Positions 6,279 through 12,618 of a DNA stretch of 55,003 nt are shown piece by piece. How positions within the stretch are numbered: position 1 is the first letter of the stretch; the number at the start of each line of letters is the position of its first letter. The stretch lies in the IMG/VR virus record IMGVR_UViG_3300049489_001135, positions 1-55,003 of that record. One strand, given 5' to 3'. The notes beneath the pieces were generated by a model. It was given only the letters and a program-made list of their open reading frames with translations. It was not told the origin of the DNA and did not search any database. The translations under genes and the position numbers were made by a program. This stretch comes from a virus.

Positions 6279-7100
6279 ATGAACACGTTAATCAAAAACC
6301 AAAAACGGCGTATTGAGGCACTTAGAAATTTTAGCACGTTGTCTGAAAAACAGCGTGCAAATTTGCTTAAAAAATTGCAATCAAACAATTTATTGACTCC
6401 AGATTTTGCAAATACTAAAACTGCAAAAAACATGGGCTTTGGTTATCTAAGCATGATTTTGCATTTAGCACCTAGCAATTTGAGTGGCTACAATACGTGC
6501 CCCGCTGCCAGTGCTGGCTGTAAAGCTGCATGCTTAAACACTGCAGGCCGTGGGCGCTTTGAGTCAATTCAACTAGCACGTATTCAAAAAACTTTATATT
6601 TTGTTAAAGCACGCGAAATTTTTATGCATCAATTGTTTAGCGAGTTGCAGGCATTGGAGCGCCGTGCTGCCAAAGCAGGTCTTAAGGCAGTGGTCCGATT
6701 AAATGGCACCAGTGATTTACCGTGGGAAAATTTGCGACTCGATGGGTTAAATGTGTTTGAAAAATTTCCTAACATTCAATTTTACGACTACACAAAGGTC
6801 CTTAAGCGCATAGAATATTTTGCAAAAAATCCAATTGCAAATTATGATTTAACGTTTAGCGCCGCAGAGGACAACGAGGCCAATTGGCGTGCTGCTTTAA
6901 GCCTTGGATTTAATGTAGCAATGGTATTCATTGCAATACCAGAACAATATTTTGGTATTAAGACAATAAACGGCGATGCGCATGATTTAAGATTTACAGA
7001 TTTAAAGGGCGGCTACATTGTGGCGCTCAAGGCCAAAGGTCAAGCGAAAAAAGATGTATCTGGCTTTGTTAAACATATTTATGCAATAAAGGCAGCCTAG
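6279..7100 (+). CDS. GP88-like family protein
   Basis: The 273-aa product has a cysteine-rich motif, CPAASAGCKAACLNTAGRGR (about residues 75-95), then a long helical region and RLNGTSDLPWE (about 141-151), and ends in a Gly-rich section. These match the 'gene product 88' family found in many phages and some plasmids, where the Cys motif could bind metal or an iron-sulfur cluster. The biochemical role is unknown. The gene pairs with the DUF932-like gene upstream, an association also seen in other phages by my recollection. Confidence 0.65.
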   Translation: MNTLIKNQKRRIEALRNFSTLSEKQRANLLKKLQSNNLLTPDFANTKTAKNMGFGYLSMILHLAPSNLSGYNTCPAASAGCKAACLNTAGRGRFESIQLARIQKTLYFVKAREIFMHQLFSELQALERRAAKAGLKAVVRLNGTSDLPWENLRLDGLNVFEKFPNIQFYDYTKVLKRIEYFAKNPIANYDLTFSAAEDNEANWRAALSLGFNVAMVFIAIPEQYFGIKTINGDAHDLRFTDLKGGYIVALKAKGQAKKDVSGFVKHIYAIKAA

Positions 7101-7101
7101 C

Positions 7102-7275
7102 ATGCAACAATATATCTTTATACATAGGCGCCTAGGCTATCGATTTGCAGTAGAGGCATTAAACTTTTATCATGCAGTAGACTTATTGCAGTCAATATTG
7201 GGTGCTGAAAAATATTGGATTGCAGACTATATTTGCCTATCTGGTGGTATAGAGGTGGGCTATAAAGCGGCCTAA
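7102..7275 (+). CDS. Small protein, 57 aa, unknown function
   Basis: The ATG lies directly after the TAG of the preceding gene, so the two are probably coupled. The product begins MQQYIFIHRRLGYRFAVEAL and is aromatic-rich. Its 3' end carries AGAGGTGGGC, which may act as ribosome site for the next gene. No family is recognised. Confidence 0.5.
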   Translation: MQQYIFIHRRLGYRFAVEALNFYHAVDLLQSILGAEKYWIADYICLSGGIEVGYKAA

Positions 7276-7297
7276 TTTAATCAAAAAAACTATTCTA

Positions 7298-7726
7298 GTG
7301 GCCGGATTGCTTAATTGTAGTCCGGTTTTTGGCATTTGCACGCCTACAGATTCAATGCTTAAAATTTTGCATAATGGTGCTACAAAGCACGGTATAGAGC
7401 CCTCATTAGTGGTTGCAATTGCTAATGTTGAGTCTTGCTTTGGCAAATATAAGCACAATAAACATTCGCATGATTTTGGTTTAATGCAGATTAACCGCAG
7501 AAATTTGGCATCTATTGGACTATCAGAGCATGAGGCATTGCACAATGATAGCAGAAATTTGCACGCGGCGTTGACCATGCTACAAAAATTGCAACGTCAA
7601 GGCTTAAGGCGTGGCGTGCCGTGGCAGTGTCGCTATAACATAGGCAACCAGACTTCGAATGCAGCTTTAAAAGCCTGCAATTCCTATTTAAGCAAATTAA
7701 AAAATGCTGGATGGAACGAACAATAA
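7298..7726 (+). CDS. Lytic transglycosylase-like protein (SLT/lysozyme fold), possible lipoprotein
   Basis: The protein shows the SLT goose-type lysozyme core: NVESCFGKY with the probable catalytic Glu45, then DFGLMQINRR (59-68), and helical repeats up to the C-terminus with two late cysteines. It would cleave peptidoglycan glycan strands in the periplasm. The start given is the GTG at 7298. The frame is open upstream to 7253 and reads IKKTILVAGLLNC across that point, a good lipoprotein signal with an LLNC lipobox, but no ATG, GTG or TTG lies upstream. The true start may be a rare codon. Homologues act in conjugation or phage entry; here it is an early gene, so peptidoglycan remodelling or lysis are both possible. 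Confidence 0.65.
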   Translation: MAGLLNCSPVFGICTPTDSMLKILHNGATKHGIEPSLVVAIANVESCFGKYKHNKHSHDFGLMQINRRNLASIGLSEHEALHNDSRNLHAALTMLQKLQRQGLRRGVPWQCRYNIGNQTSNAALKACNSYLSKLKNAGWNEQ

Positions 7727-8116
7727 AAAATTTGCACTTAACCTTAAGCCTTTAAATGCGAAAAATACTAAAGTGTAGACCTTAAACATACTTTGTGCAA
7801 TCTTTAGACAACGTACTGCAATAAAACGTTTTAAAGTTGGCCGTACTATTGCAATACATATCAGAGTAGTGCGCTTAAAAATGGCACGTAAAATTCTGAT
7901 GCGTATTATTTTGCAACATATATCAGGCTGGGAATTTTAAATTTGAAAATTGGTTTTTGAAAAATCGGTCTGGACTTTTGAAATTATATTTTGGAAACGA
8001 AAATGCAAATCAAAAATCGGAATTTAAAAATTTGGTCTGGACTTTTGAAATATTTTTTTGCAATTCAATTTCAGAAATTCTACAGTAATTACGCATATTT
8101 ACGAAAGGCGGCTGCT
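7727..8116. other. 390-bp gene-poor stretch with repeats
   Basis: No convincing gene was found here. The stretch is AT-rich, has an AAAACGTTTT palindrome at 7823-7832 and holds one copy of an 18-base direct repeat (second copy just downstream). An open frame continues upstream of the lipoprotein gene to a TTG at 7991, but the ribosome site and signal peptide favour the start at 8117. Confidence 0.45.
7967..8051 (+). repeat. 18-bp direct repeat pair
   Basis: GGTCTGGACTTTTGAAAT occurs at 7967-7984 and again at 8034-8051, offset by 67 bases, with AAAAATCGG shared before each copy though at different distances. Both copies lie in the leader of the metzincin-like lipoprotein gene. They could be regulatory or the trace of a small duplication. 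Confidence 0.6.
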
Positions 8117-8578
8117 ATGATAATGTCCACATTGCTCTGTCTCATGCTCACAAACTGCGCAGAAAAAATTCCTCGAACATTTCAAGTGCCCGATAGCGTA
8201 CTACCACATATTTTAGAGTTTGAATTGCAAGCGGCGTTGCACGGTAAGCCAATACATATTACTGATTTGATTGTAAAATTAAAGCCGGAGTTGAGCAATG
8301 ATGCTGCAGTTGGCATGTGCTATTATGGCACAAGTAAAGAGCCACCTGAAATACATTTTTTGCAGTGGTATTGGAATTTAGCAAATGATGCTCATAGAGA
8401 AAATTTAGTGTTTCACGAGTTAGGGCATTGTGTGCTGAATAGAGACCATGTTAATCGCATAAATTTAGATGGTGTGCCGGAAAGTATTATGAATTATTCT
8501 CTCATGGAGCCGTATCAATATGAGATGAATCGAGCTATTTTGTTGCAAGAATTGTTTAATGATGTTAATCTACATTAA
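8117..8578 (+). CDS. Metzincin-like zinc protease lipoprotein
   Basis: The ATG at 8117 has an AAAGGCGG ribosome site and gives a perfect lipoprotein signal peptide: MIMSTLLCLMLTNC, with Cys14 as lipidation site. The mature protein has HELGHCVLNRDH (His100-Glu101-His104, then Asp110), followed by SIMNYS with Met125. HExxH with a third Asp ligand ten residues on from the first His and a downstream Met-turn is the arrangement of metzincin metallopeptidases. It would be anchored in the outer membrane or periplasmic face. A phage-encoded envelope protease could alter surface receptors or process an envelope protein; the target is unknown. It is followed 19 bases later by a second lipoprotein gene. 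Confidence 0.65.
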   Translation: MIMSTLLCLMLTNCAEKIPRTFQVPDSVLPHILEFELQAALHGKPIHITDLIVKLKPELSNDAAVGMCYYGTSKEPPEIHFLQWYWNLANDAHRENLVFHELGHCVLNRDHVNRINLDGVPESIMNYSLMEPYQYEMNRAILLQELFNDVNLH

Positions 8579-8597
8579 GATTTAAAAAGGAGAATTT

Positions 8598-9128
8598 ATG
8601 CAAGAAACTATAGTGCGAATGCTAGGAATTATTTCAGTGGTTACTGTAGCATTAATTATGCTTATGCTACTTACTGCATGCGGTAGTAAGCCGAAAGTTA
8701 GTAACCAGGATGAACAAATTAAGCAGTTACAACGACAATTGCAGCAGCAAATAGTTTTGGGCCAGGAGCAGGCAGAGTTATTGCAGGAAATTTTAGCAGC
8801 GGATGCGGGGACGCAGGCACAGCTTGTTTATGTAACCCAAGCGCTAAATGTTGTTCAAGGAAACGTGAACTCATTGCTTCTTCAGGTAGCTGAATTGCAA
8901 GATTATAGTAACATTGTTGAAATGATAGACCCTTGTGGTGATAATATTAACAAGATTGATGAAGTCTTGTTGGCATTAAGCAGTGGCGAAATTTTGGCTA
9001 GCTTTTCAGACAATGCTAATGGCTTGAATACTAGATTTGGTTTGTTAAAAGCTGGTAATTATGTTACAACTGATGGGACAAATTGTCATTTTCAAGTGCT
9101 GTCTAATGGCAATGTGGTTTGGAACTAA
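8598..9128 (+). CDS. Lipoprotein with coiled coil, 176 aa
   Basis: A TAAAAAGGAG ribosome site precedes the ATG. The N-terminus has a hydrophobic signal ending in LLTAC, a lipobox (Cys28), followed by a glutamine-rich coiled coil (about residues 38-110) and a small globular C-terminus with two cysteines. It is predicted to be outer-membrane or periplasm anchored. It could be a spanin-like or superinfection-exclusion lipoprotein, but the coiled coil plus lipobox alone cannot decide. It is probably co-expressed with the protease lipoprotein. Confidence 0.55.
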   Translation: MQETIVRMLGIISVVTVALIMLMLLTACGSKPKVSNQDEQIKQLQRQLQQQIVLGQEQAELLQEILAADAGTQAQLVYVTQALNVVQGNVNSLLLQVAELQDYSNIVEMIDPCGDNINKIDEVLLALSSGEILASFSDNANGLNTRFGLLKAGNYVTTDGTNCHFQVLSNGNVVWN

Positions 9129-9137
9129 GGAGTAAAT

Positions 9138-9371
9138 ATGAATGCAAAAGAAGCAAATAATTTGGCAAAACAAGGTGATTTTGGAAATCAATTACTTAGT
9201 GCTATTAGCGACATTAAAGAAGCTGCTAAAGAAGGTTCGTTTAGGGTGCTATTAAATTCTAATTCATATACAAGTGAGGCACTACGTTTAGAACTAATTA
9301 AATTAGGGTATTTTGTAAGATTTGGTTCAGATAATACTTTGATTGTAAGTTGGGCAGATGTTAAGGATTAA
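9138..9371 (+). CDS. Small protein, 77 aa, unknown function
   Basis: An AAGGAGTAAAT ribosome site precedes the ATG. The product begins MNAKEANNLAKQGDFGNQLL and reads as a helix followed by a beta-rich segment (SYTSEALRLELIKLGYFVRF). It overlaps the end of the opposite-strand M15 peptidase gene by 11 bases. Function unknown. Confidence 0.55.
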   Translation: MNAKEANNLAKQGDFGNQLLSAISDIKEAAKEGSFRVLLNSNSYTSEALRLELIKLGYFVRFGSDNTLIVSWADVKD

Positions 9372-9777
9372 ATTGTCGTTTTCGGCAATTGGGACGTTTA
9401 ATGGTAGGCCGATTGTTTGTGTCTATATGTGACCAATTTTTCGTAGCGGTAGGTTGTTCTTGCCACAAATTAAGCTTTTCAAGTAAGTCTTGTTGAGGGT
9501 CTAAAGAAAGCCACGCATCAATAGCACCATCAGGGTCAGCAAAATCACAAGCTTTGCACACCATATGAGCGGATTTTTTAGCACCATTTGCGGCTGCATT
9601 TTGGGCCGGGCTTCTATACCCGCTAGAAACTTTAAAAGGCTTGCCACCAGCTTTTAGATACGCAGTCTCAAGGTCAAATAACGCTGCATGTAAGGCTTTA
9701 AGATTGGCCTTTTGGTCTGCAGGTAATTCATCATATTTTATACGCCCCATGAGGATAGCGTCTATTGTCAAGGCCAT
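9361..9777 (-). CDS. M15-type peptidase, probable endolysin
   Basis: With the ATG at 9777 the protein is 138 aa and starts MALTIDAILMGR, as is usual for the phage M15A peptidase family. The zinc-site motifs are present: SSGYRSPAQN (51-60), SAHMVCKACDFAD with His71 and Asp78, and WSHID with His117. These enzymes cut peptide crosslinks in peptidoglycan (DD- or LD-carboxypeptidase or endopeptidase activity). No signal peptide is visible, so release would need a holin. It is the only minus-strand gene in a long plus block, implying separate timing. A longer TTG start at 9798 is possible but overlaps the divergent promoter. Confidence 0.75.
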   Translation of the reverse strand: MALTIDAILMGRIKYDELPADQKANLKALHAALFDLETAYLKAGGKPFKVSSGYRSPAQNAAANGAKKSAHMVCKACDFADPDGAIDAWLSLDPQQDLLEKLNLWQEQPTATKNWSHIDTNNRPTIKRPNCRKRQFNP

Positions 9778-9792
9778 GGTATGGCTATTTGT

Positions 9793-9820
9793 TTGCAATT
9801 TTTGTAGCTTATGATATGCT
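9793..9820 (+). promoter_or_regulatory. Plus promoter TTGCAA-N16-TATGCT
   Basis: TTGCAA (9793-9798) and TATGCT (9815-9820) are separated by 16 bases, with a spacer ending in ATGA. It closely resembles the promoter at 53225-53252, also TTGCAA...TGATATGCT. Transcription would start at or near 9827, the A of the next ATG, so the first message may be leaderless. Confidence 0.55.
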
Positions 9821-9826
9821 GGTGAT

Positions 9827-9997
9827 ATGAGTAATATTAGGCAGATAAATGTAGCACGCGAATTAAAACGGCAGAAAAAACGTCGCGAATTTACGCGCAG
9901 GATTTTTTGGTGGTTAATTGCTTTTGCTATTGCATTTTTTGCTGCTAAACACGTTGCAAATACAAATCAAAATAGTTCAACAATTACAAGTAGTTAG
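9827..9997 (+). CDS. Small basic membrane protein, 56 aa
   Basis: The product begins MSNIRQINVARELKRQKKRR, a highly basic N-terminus, followed by one hydrophobic segment at about residues 26-42 (IFWWLIAFAIAFFAA) and a Ser/Thr tail. It should be an inner-membrane protein with the basic end inside the cell. There is no strong ribosome site, consistent with a leaderless message from the promoter at 9793-9820. Function unknown. Confidence 0.5.
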   Translation: MSNIRQINVARELKRQKKRREFTRRIFWWLIAFAIAFFAAKHVANTNQNSSTITSS

Positions 9998-10005
9998 GAG
10001 ATGCC

Positions 10006-10782
10006 GTGCCAAATGATTTACTAAACACAGACCCAGAATATGGACTACCACACTATTTAGGAAAAAATGGTGTTTATGATGGCGGAGACTGTTGTGCAAA
10101 TACATTTAGTGTAAATTATGCTAATGTAGTTACTTATGGAGAAGAATTGTTTCCAGCAGCATTTTTTCTGTTGACTACTGCAGATGGTTGGCCAGTTCGT
10201 AGCCCGGATTCTAGTAAGTGGTATGGGCGGCGTAAAAGATGCTCTCGGGACCAACTTACGCCATATTTATGCTATGCTGCTATTACAGATGATAAATATT
10301 TTTATAGTTTGCTAGGAGCTATGACAAAACATGCTTTCTGCCTTGCTAATAACTCCATACGAAATTTTGTATATGAAGATGAGCAAGAACACTTGCAAAA
10401 AAGCACACCAGACGTGAAGTGGCGCCCAAAATGGAAGCTTCCCGATTTACTCGGACCTGATATTTGGCAGATTTGGGCACGCGGATTAATACTTAGAAAT
10501 AAGGCATGGAATATTTTACGGCCCATAGTTTGGCTTGGTGATTTACAAAATTTTTTGGCAGTGTTGCCATACGTTTTTAAGCCGAGAGTAGGCATAACCG
10601 ATGAGAGAAATTTGGCATTAAAAGTTCATTTTGCAGCCAATTTTGCACCCACAATATTATCCAAATATACCTACAAATTGTACCAAAGCACAAAGCCGCA
10701 GGAAGCATTTACAAAATTTTGGACGCAGCCAGGAGAGCCCGCAGTTCACATTTTTATGAACAGGCTTTATAGCAAGGATTAG
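10006..10782 (+). CDS. Conserved phage protein of unknown function, 258 aa
   Basis: The start is a GTG behind TTAGGAGATGCC. The product opens NDLLNTDPEYGLPHYLGKNG and YDGGDCCANT, a pattern I have seen in phage hypothetical proteins. It is unusually rich in tryptophan, with aromatic stretches such as WQIWARGLILRNKAWNILRP. No catalytic motif, signal peptide or clear membrane span was found. Confidence 0.6.
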   Translation: MPNDLLNTDPEYGLPHYLGKNGVYDGGDCCANTFSVNYANVVTYGEELFPAAFFLLTTADGWPVRSPDSSKWYGRRKRCSRDQLTPYLCYAAITDDKYFYSLLGAMTKHAFCLANNSIRNFVYEDEQEHLQKSTPDVKWRPKWKLPDLLGPDIWQIWARGLILRNKAWNILRPIVWLGDLQNFLAVLPYVFKPRVGITDERNLALKVHFAANFAPTILSKYTYKLYQSTKPQEAFTKFWTQPGEPAVHIFMNRLYSKD

Positions 10783-10870
10783 CAACGATTTTAAAAAGCC
10801 GAGTGATTACAGATGGTTAGACAATACCGGGCTTAAAATAGCACCAAAACAGAGAAAAAGGACCAAAAAA

Positions 10871-11098
10871 TTGACGACCAAAATTTTAATATCAGACCTT
10901 GAGCAGGCTATAAAGTATCTTAAAACTCGTTCTACGGCCTATACAGTGCACGTAAAGTGCGAGGACGTGGAAATGACTATTAGCACGGTGGACGCAGCAG
11001 GGCAAGCATTGCAGATTCGCCTGTTTGATGCAGATAAAAGCCAATCTAAGGCTAAAGTAGTGGTAACTGAGACTTTAGATTCTTTATGCAAGAAGTAG
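10871..11098 (+). CDS. Small protein, 75 aa, unknown function
   Basis: The frame begins at a TTG behind AAAAAGGACC. The product begins MTTKILISDLEQAIKYLKTR, a helix followed by beta-like VHVKCEDVEMTISTVDAAGQ. It might be a small regulator or an alpha/beta domain. No family recognised. Confidence 0.5.
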   Translation: MTTKILISDLEQAIKYLKTRSTAYTVHVKCEDVEMTISTVDAAGQALQIRLFDADKSQSKAKVVVTETLDSLCKK

Positions 11099-11104
11099 GA
11101 TAAC

Positions 11105-11338
11105 TTGGGCAAAGTAGTGTTTCTTTCTGAGACAAAATTGCAAATAAGATTGCGTTGTTTGGCTTGCGGCCTTATCATGAGAAAGCAGGCTGTAAGCAGG
11201 TATCATTGGTGCAGGTGTGATAGATGTAGCAGTGAGTACGTTACGACTTGTTTGCAGTTGAAAGTAATTGATGGGCAGAGGGTATTAGCAGCTAATCCAA
11301 AAGGGAAACTTTCGATAGCGCGGTTTGAAAAAGCCTAA
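11105..11338 (+). CDS. Zinc-ribbon protein, 77 aa
   Basis: The product has a CLACG motif near residue 18 and WCRCDRCSSEY around 35-45, giving CxxC and CxCxxC groups that fit a zinc ribbon. The start is a TTG six bases after the previous stop. Zinc ribbons usually bind nucleic acid or protein, so a regulator role is plausible, but the target is unknown. Confidence 0.55.
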   Translation: MGKVVFLSETKLQIRLRCLACGLIMRKQAVSRYHWCRCDRCSSEYVTTCLQLKVIDGQRVLAANPKGKLSIARFEKA

Positions 11339-11385
11339 TGATTGCAAGTAGTTAGCTATGGCCGGGCTTAAAAAAGGAGAAAAAT

Positions 11386-11637
11386 ATGTTAATATCAGCT
11401 TTATTCGTCGGTCTCTGCCTAGGATTTAGTGCCTACCACCTGTTTGTTGCTCGCTATATTTTGCAACAAGGTATGTCAATTGGTATGCAATACGCTGCTA
11501 AAGATTTGCTAGAATTTATGCATTCTTTAGAATCTAATGATAAAGCGTATTTAGAAGACTTGATGCAAAATTTTAGCTATAATCGCAAACTGCGTGAATC
11601 GTTGGCCAGAGTTAGGCAAAGTAAAGGCAAGGAGTAG
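11386..11637 (+). CDS. Membrane protein with cytoplasmic helix, 83 aa
   Basis: A strong AAAAGGAG ribosome site precedes the ATG. The N-terminus MLISALFVGLCLGFSAYHLF forms one membrane span, and the remainder is a charged helix (EDLMQNFSYNRKLRESLARV). It is followed two bases later by the next gene. Function unknown. Confidence 0.55.
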   Translation: MLISALFVGLCLGFSAYHLFVARYILQQGMSIGMQYAAKDLLEFMHSLESNDKAYLEDLMQNFSYNRKLRESLARVRQSKGKE

Positions 11638-11639
11638 GT

Positions 11640-11891
11640 ATGCATTATGCTGTAACATGTTGGGTGACTTTTGCAGTAATTTGGCAAGGTAAACCTAATA
11701 CTGCAAATTATGAGCTTAAGGGTTATGAAGTAAAAGAAATAAACTCTTCTTATAGCTTGGTAGATTTTACGGCAGCTATGAAGGCTACTGGTTTGCAGTA
11801 TACCGGCAATACTGTGCGACCAATAAACATGACACTTTGTAAATACACAAATCCTGAAAATATAAAGTTTTTTAATTCTAGAGGCAAATAG
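11640..11891 (+). CDS. Small protein, 83 aa, unknown function
   Basis: The ATG follows GGAGTAGGT, overlapping the preceding stop region. The product begins MHYAVTCWVTFAVIWQGKPN and looks beta-rich; it has no membrane span long enough to call. It is the last gene before the 727-bp gene-free region. Confidence 0.5.
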   Translation: MHYAVTCWVTFAVIWQGKPNTANYELKGYEVKEINSSYSLVDFTAAMKATGLQYTGNTVRPINMTLCKYTNPENIKFFNSRGK

Positions 11892-11892
11892 A

Positions 11893-11908
11893 CTACTAAA
11901 TTTAGTAG
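11893..11908. repeat. 16-bp perfect palindrome
   Basis: CTACTAAATTTAGTAG is a perfect palindrome located directly after the stop at 11891. It could be a dimeric repressor operator or a weak terminator; no T-run follows, so terminator function is unlikely. Confidence 0.55.
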
Positions 11909-11922
11909 ACCTTGCTAGCAAA

Positions 11923-11972
11923 CAGTAACTCATTTTAGCCATTTTTGGCAAATTGTACATTATAAGTTACTG
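11923..11972. repeat. 8-bp inverted repeat, 34-bp loop
   Basis: CAGTAACT (11923-11930) is matched by AGTTACTG (11965-11972). The half-sites may be a binding site of a dimeric protein or a long hairpin in the region ahead of the replication genes. Confidence 0.4.
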
Positions 11973-12157
11973 TTTTGGCGGTGTTTTTGCCTATTTTCGG
12001 CAGGAAGTGGGCTTTTTTGTGCCGTTTTCTAGCAGTATTACTGCGTTGGCGGCAAATTTTGAGCACCAAATTCCTGCGTAAGTAATTACCTTAGCAAATT
12101 TTGTACATACTTCTTGCCTGATTCCGCACAAAGTAGCTCGGAAACTTTGTTTAAAGC

Positions 12158-12185
12158 TTGACAAGCAGGCTAACGTATGTATATA
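12158..12185 (+). promoter_or_regulatory. Promoter TTGACA-N16-TATATA
   Basis: The consensus TTGACA (12158-12163) is followed by TATATA (12180-12185) after 16 bases; a TATAGT at 18 bases is an alternative. It is the strongest promoter-like signal in the gene-free region and would start a transcript near 12192. Confidence 0.6.
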
Positions 12186-12191
12186 GTATGA

Positions 12192-12354
12192 TATGGCTCT
12201 GCTAAGGAGAAGGCAGAGGTGTAACTAAGAATAAGACATAAAAAAAACTTATGGCTGGTATAAATCGCTAAGTATCAGTACCCTGGTAAACACCAGCAAA
12301 GTTCACTACTTACAAAGGCGCTAAAAAAAACATAAAAACTTTTCATATGTTTTT
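12192..12354 (+). ncRNA. Candidate small RNA, about 160 nt
   Basis: The transcript from the promoter at 12158-12185 has no convincing gene (only an 11-codon frame). It can fold into a 6-bp hairpin CTCTGC/GCAGAG (12197-12218) whose loop carries AAGGAG, a ribosome-site-like sequence; a CTGGT/ACCAG hairpin with AAAC loop (12283-12296); and an AT-rich 9-bp hairpin AAAAACATA/TATGTTTTT (12326-12354) that resembles a terminator. Position before repeat pairs and the helicase gene suggests an RNA that controls or primes replication. The family is unknown. Confidence 0.45.
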
Positions 12355-12390
12355 CCAGCCAAAAAATACTTGTACCCCCCTGTTTCGCAT

Positions 12391-12424
12391 AGTTTTGCTT
12401 ATACTTCCATAAGTTTTGCTTATA
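12391..12424. repeat. Direct repeat AGTTTTGCTTATA, 21-bp offset
   Basis: Two identical 13-base copies lie at 12391-12403 and 12412-12424, offset by 21 bases, which is two helical turns. They resemble iterons placed on one face of the DNA. Confidence 0.6.
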
Positions 12425-12480
12425 GTAGAGCTTGATTCTTTAAAATATTTAATATTTCACATTCCAATTTTGAATACCAT

Positions 12481-12536
12481 AAATAGGGTAATACCAACCA
12501 CAATTAGGGTAATATAGACCTTTTATTGCCCTATTT
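12481..12536. repeat. Direct repeat TAGGGTAATA and inverted AAATAGGG/CCCTATTT
   Basis: TAGGGTAATA occurs at 12484-12493 and 12505-12514, again offset by 21 bases. In addition AAATAGGG at 12481-12488 is the inverted match of CCCTATTT at 12529-12536. Equal 21-bp spacing with the preceding repeat pair suggests protein binding sites in phase. Confidence 0.55.
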
Positions 12537-12581
12537 AGGCAAAAAGTTATAGCAACTGGGGAAAATAAAAAAAGAATTTGC

Positions 12582-12608
12582 TTGCCTATTTCCTGCCTCT
12601 AATATACT
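12582..12608 (+). promoter_or_regulatory. Probable promoter of the replication operon
   Basis: TTGCCT (12582-12587) and TATACT (12603-12608) are separated by a short 15-base spacer containing CTGCC; an alternative -35 is TTGCTT at 12578. The layout (TTGC, TGCC in the spacer, TATACT) resembles the TTGCAA/GTGCCA promoters. The first gene starts 10 bases after the -10 box, leaving almost no leader. Confidence 0.4.
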
Positions 12609-12618
12609 CTTAAAGCAT

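Larger units (their letters stand above)
11892..12618. other. Gene-free region, candidate replication origin and leader
   Basis: This 727-bp stretch lies between the early genes and the replication module. It contains a 16-bp palindrome (11893-11908), an inverted repeat (CAGTAACT at 11923-11930 and AGTTACTG at 11965-11972), a sigma-70 promoter (12158-12185), a probable short RNA (12192-12354), and two direct repeats each offset by 21 bases. It is followed by the SF3 helicase and primase genes, the usual setting of a phage origin, but origin function is inferred. Confidence 0.5.

Noticed and set aside
7991-8116. Longer N-terminus for the zinc-protease lipoprotein
   Set aside because: It would place the signal peptide internally, at residue 43; the ATG at 8117 has a ribosome site and gives a standard lipoprotein signal.
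12193-12228. An 11-codon frame at the start of the candidate RNA
   Set aside because: Too short and lacks a ribosome site upstream; the region is better explained as RNA structure.
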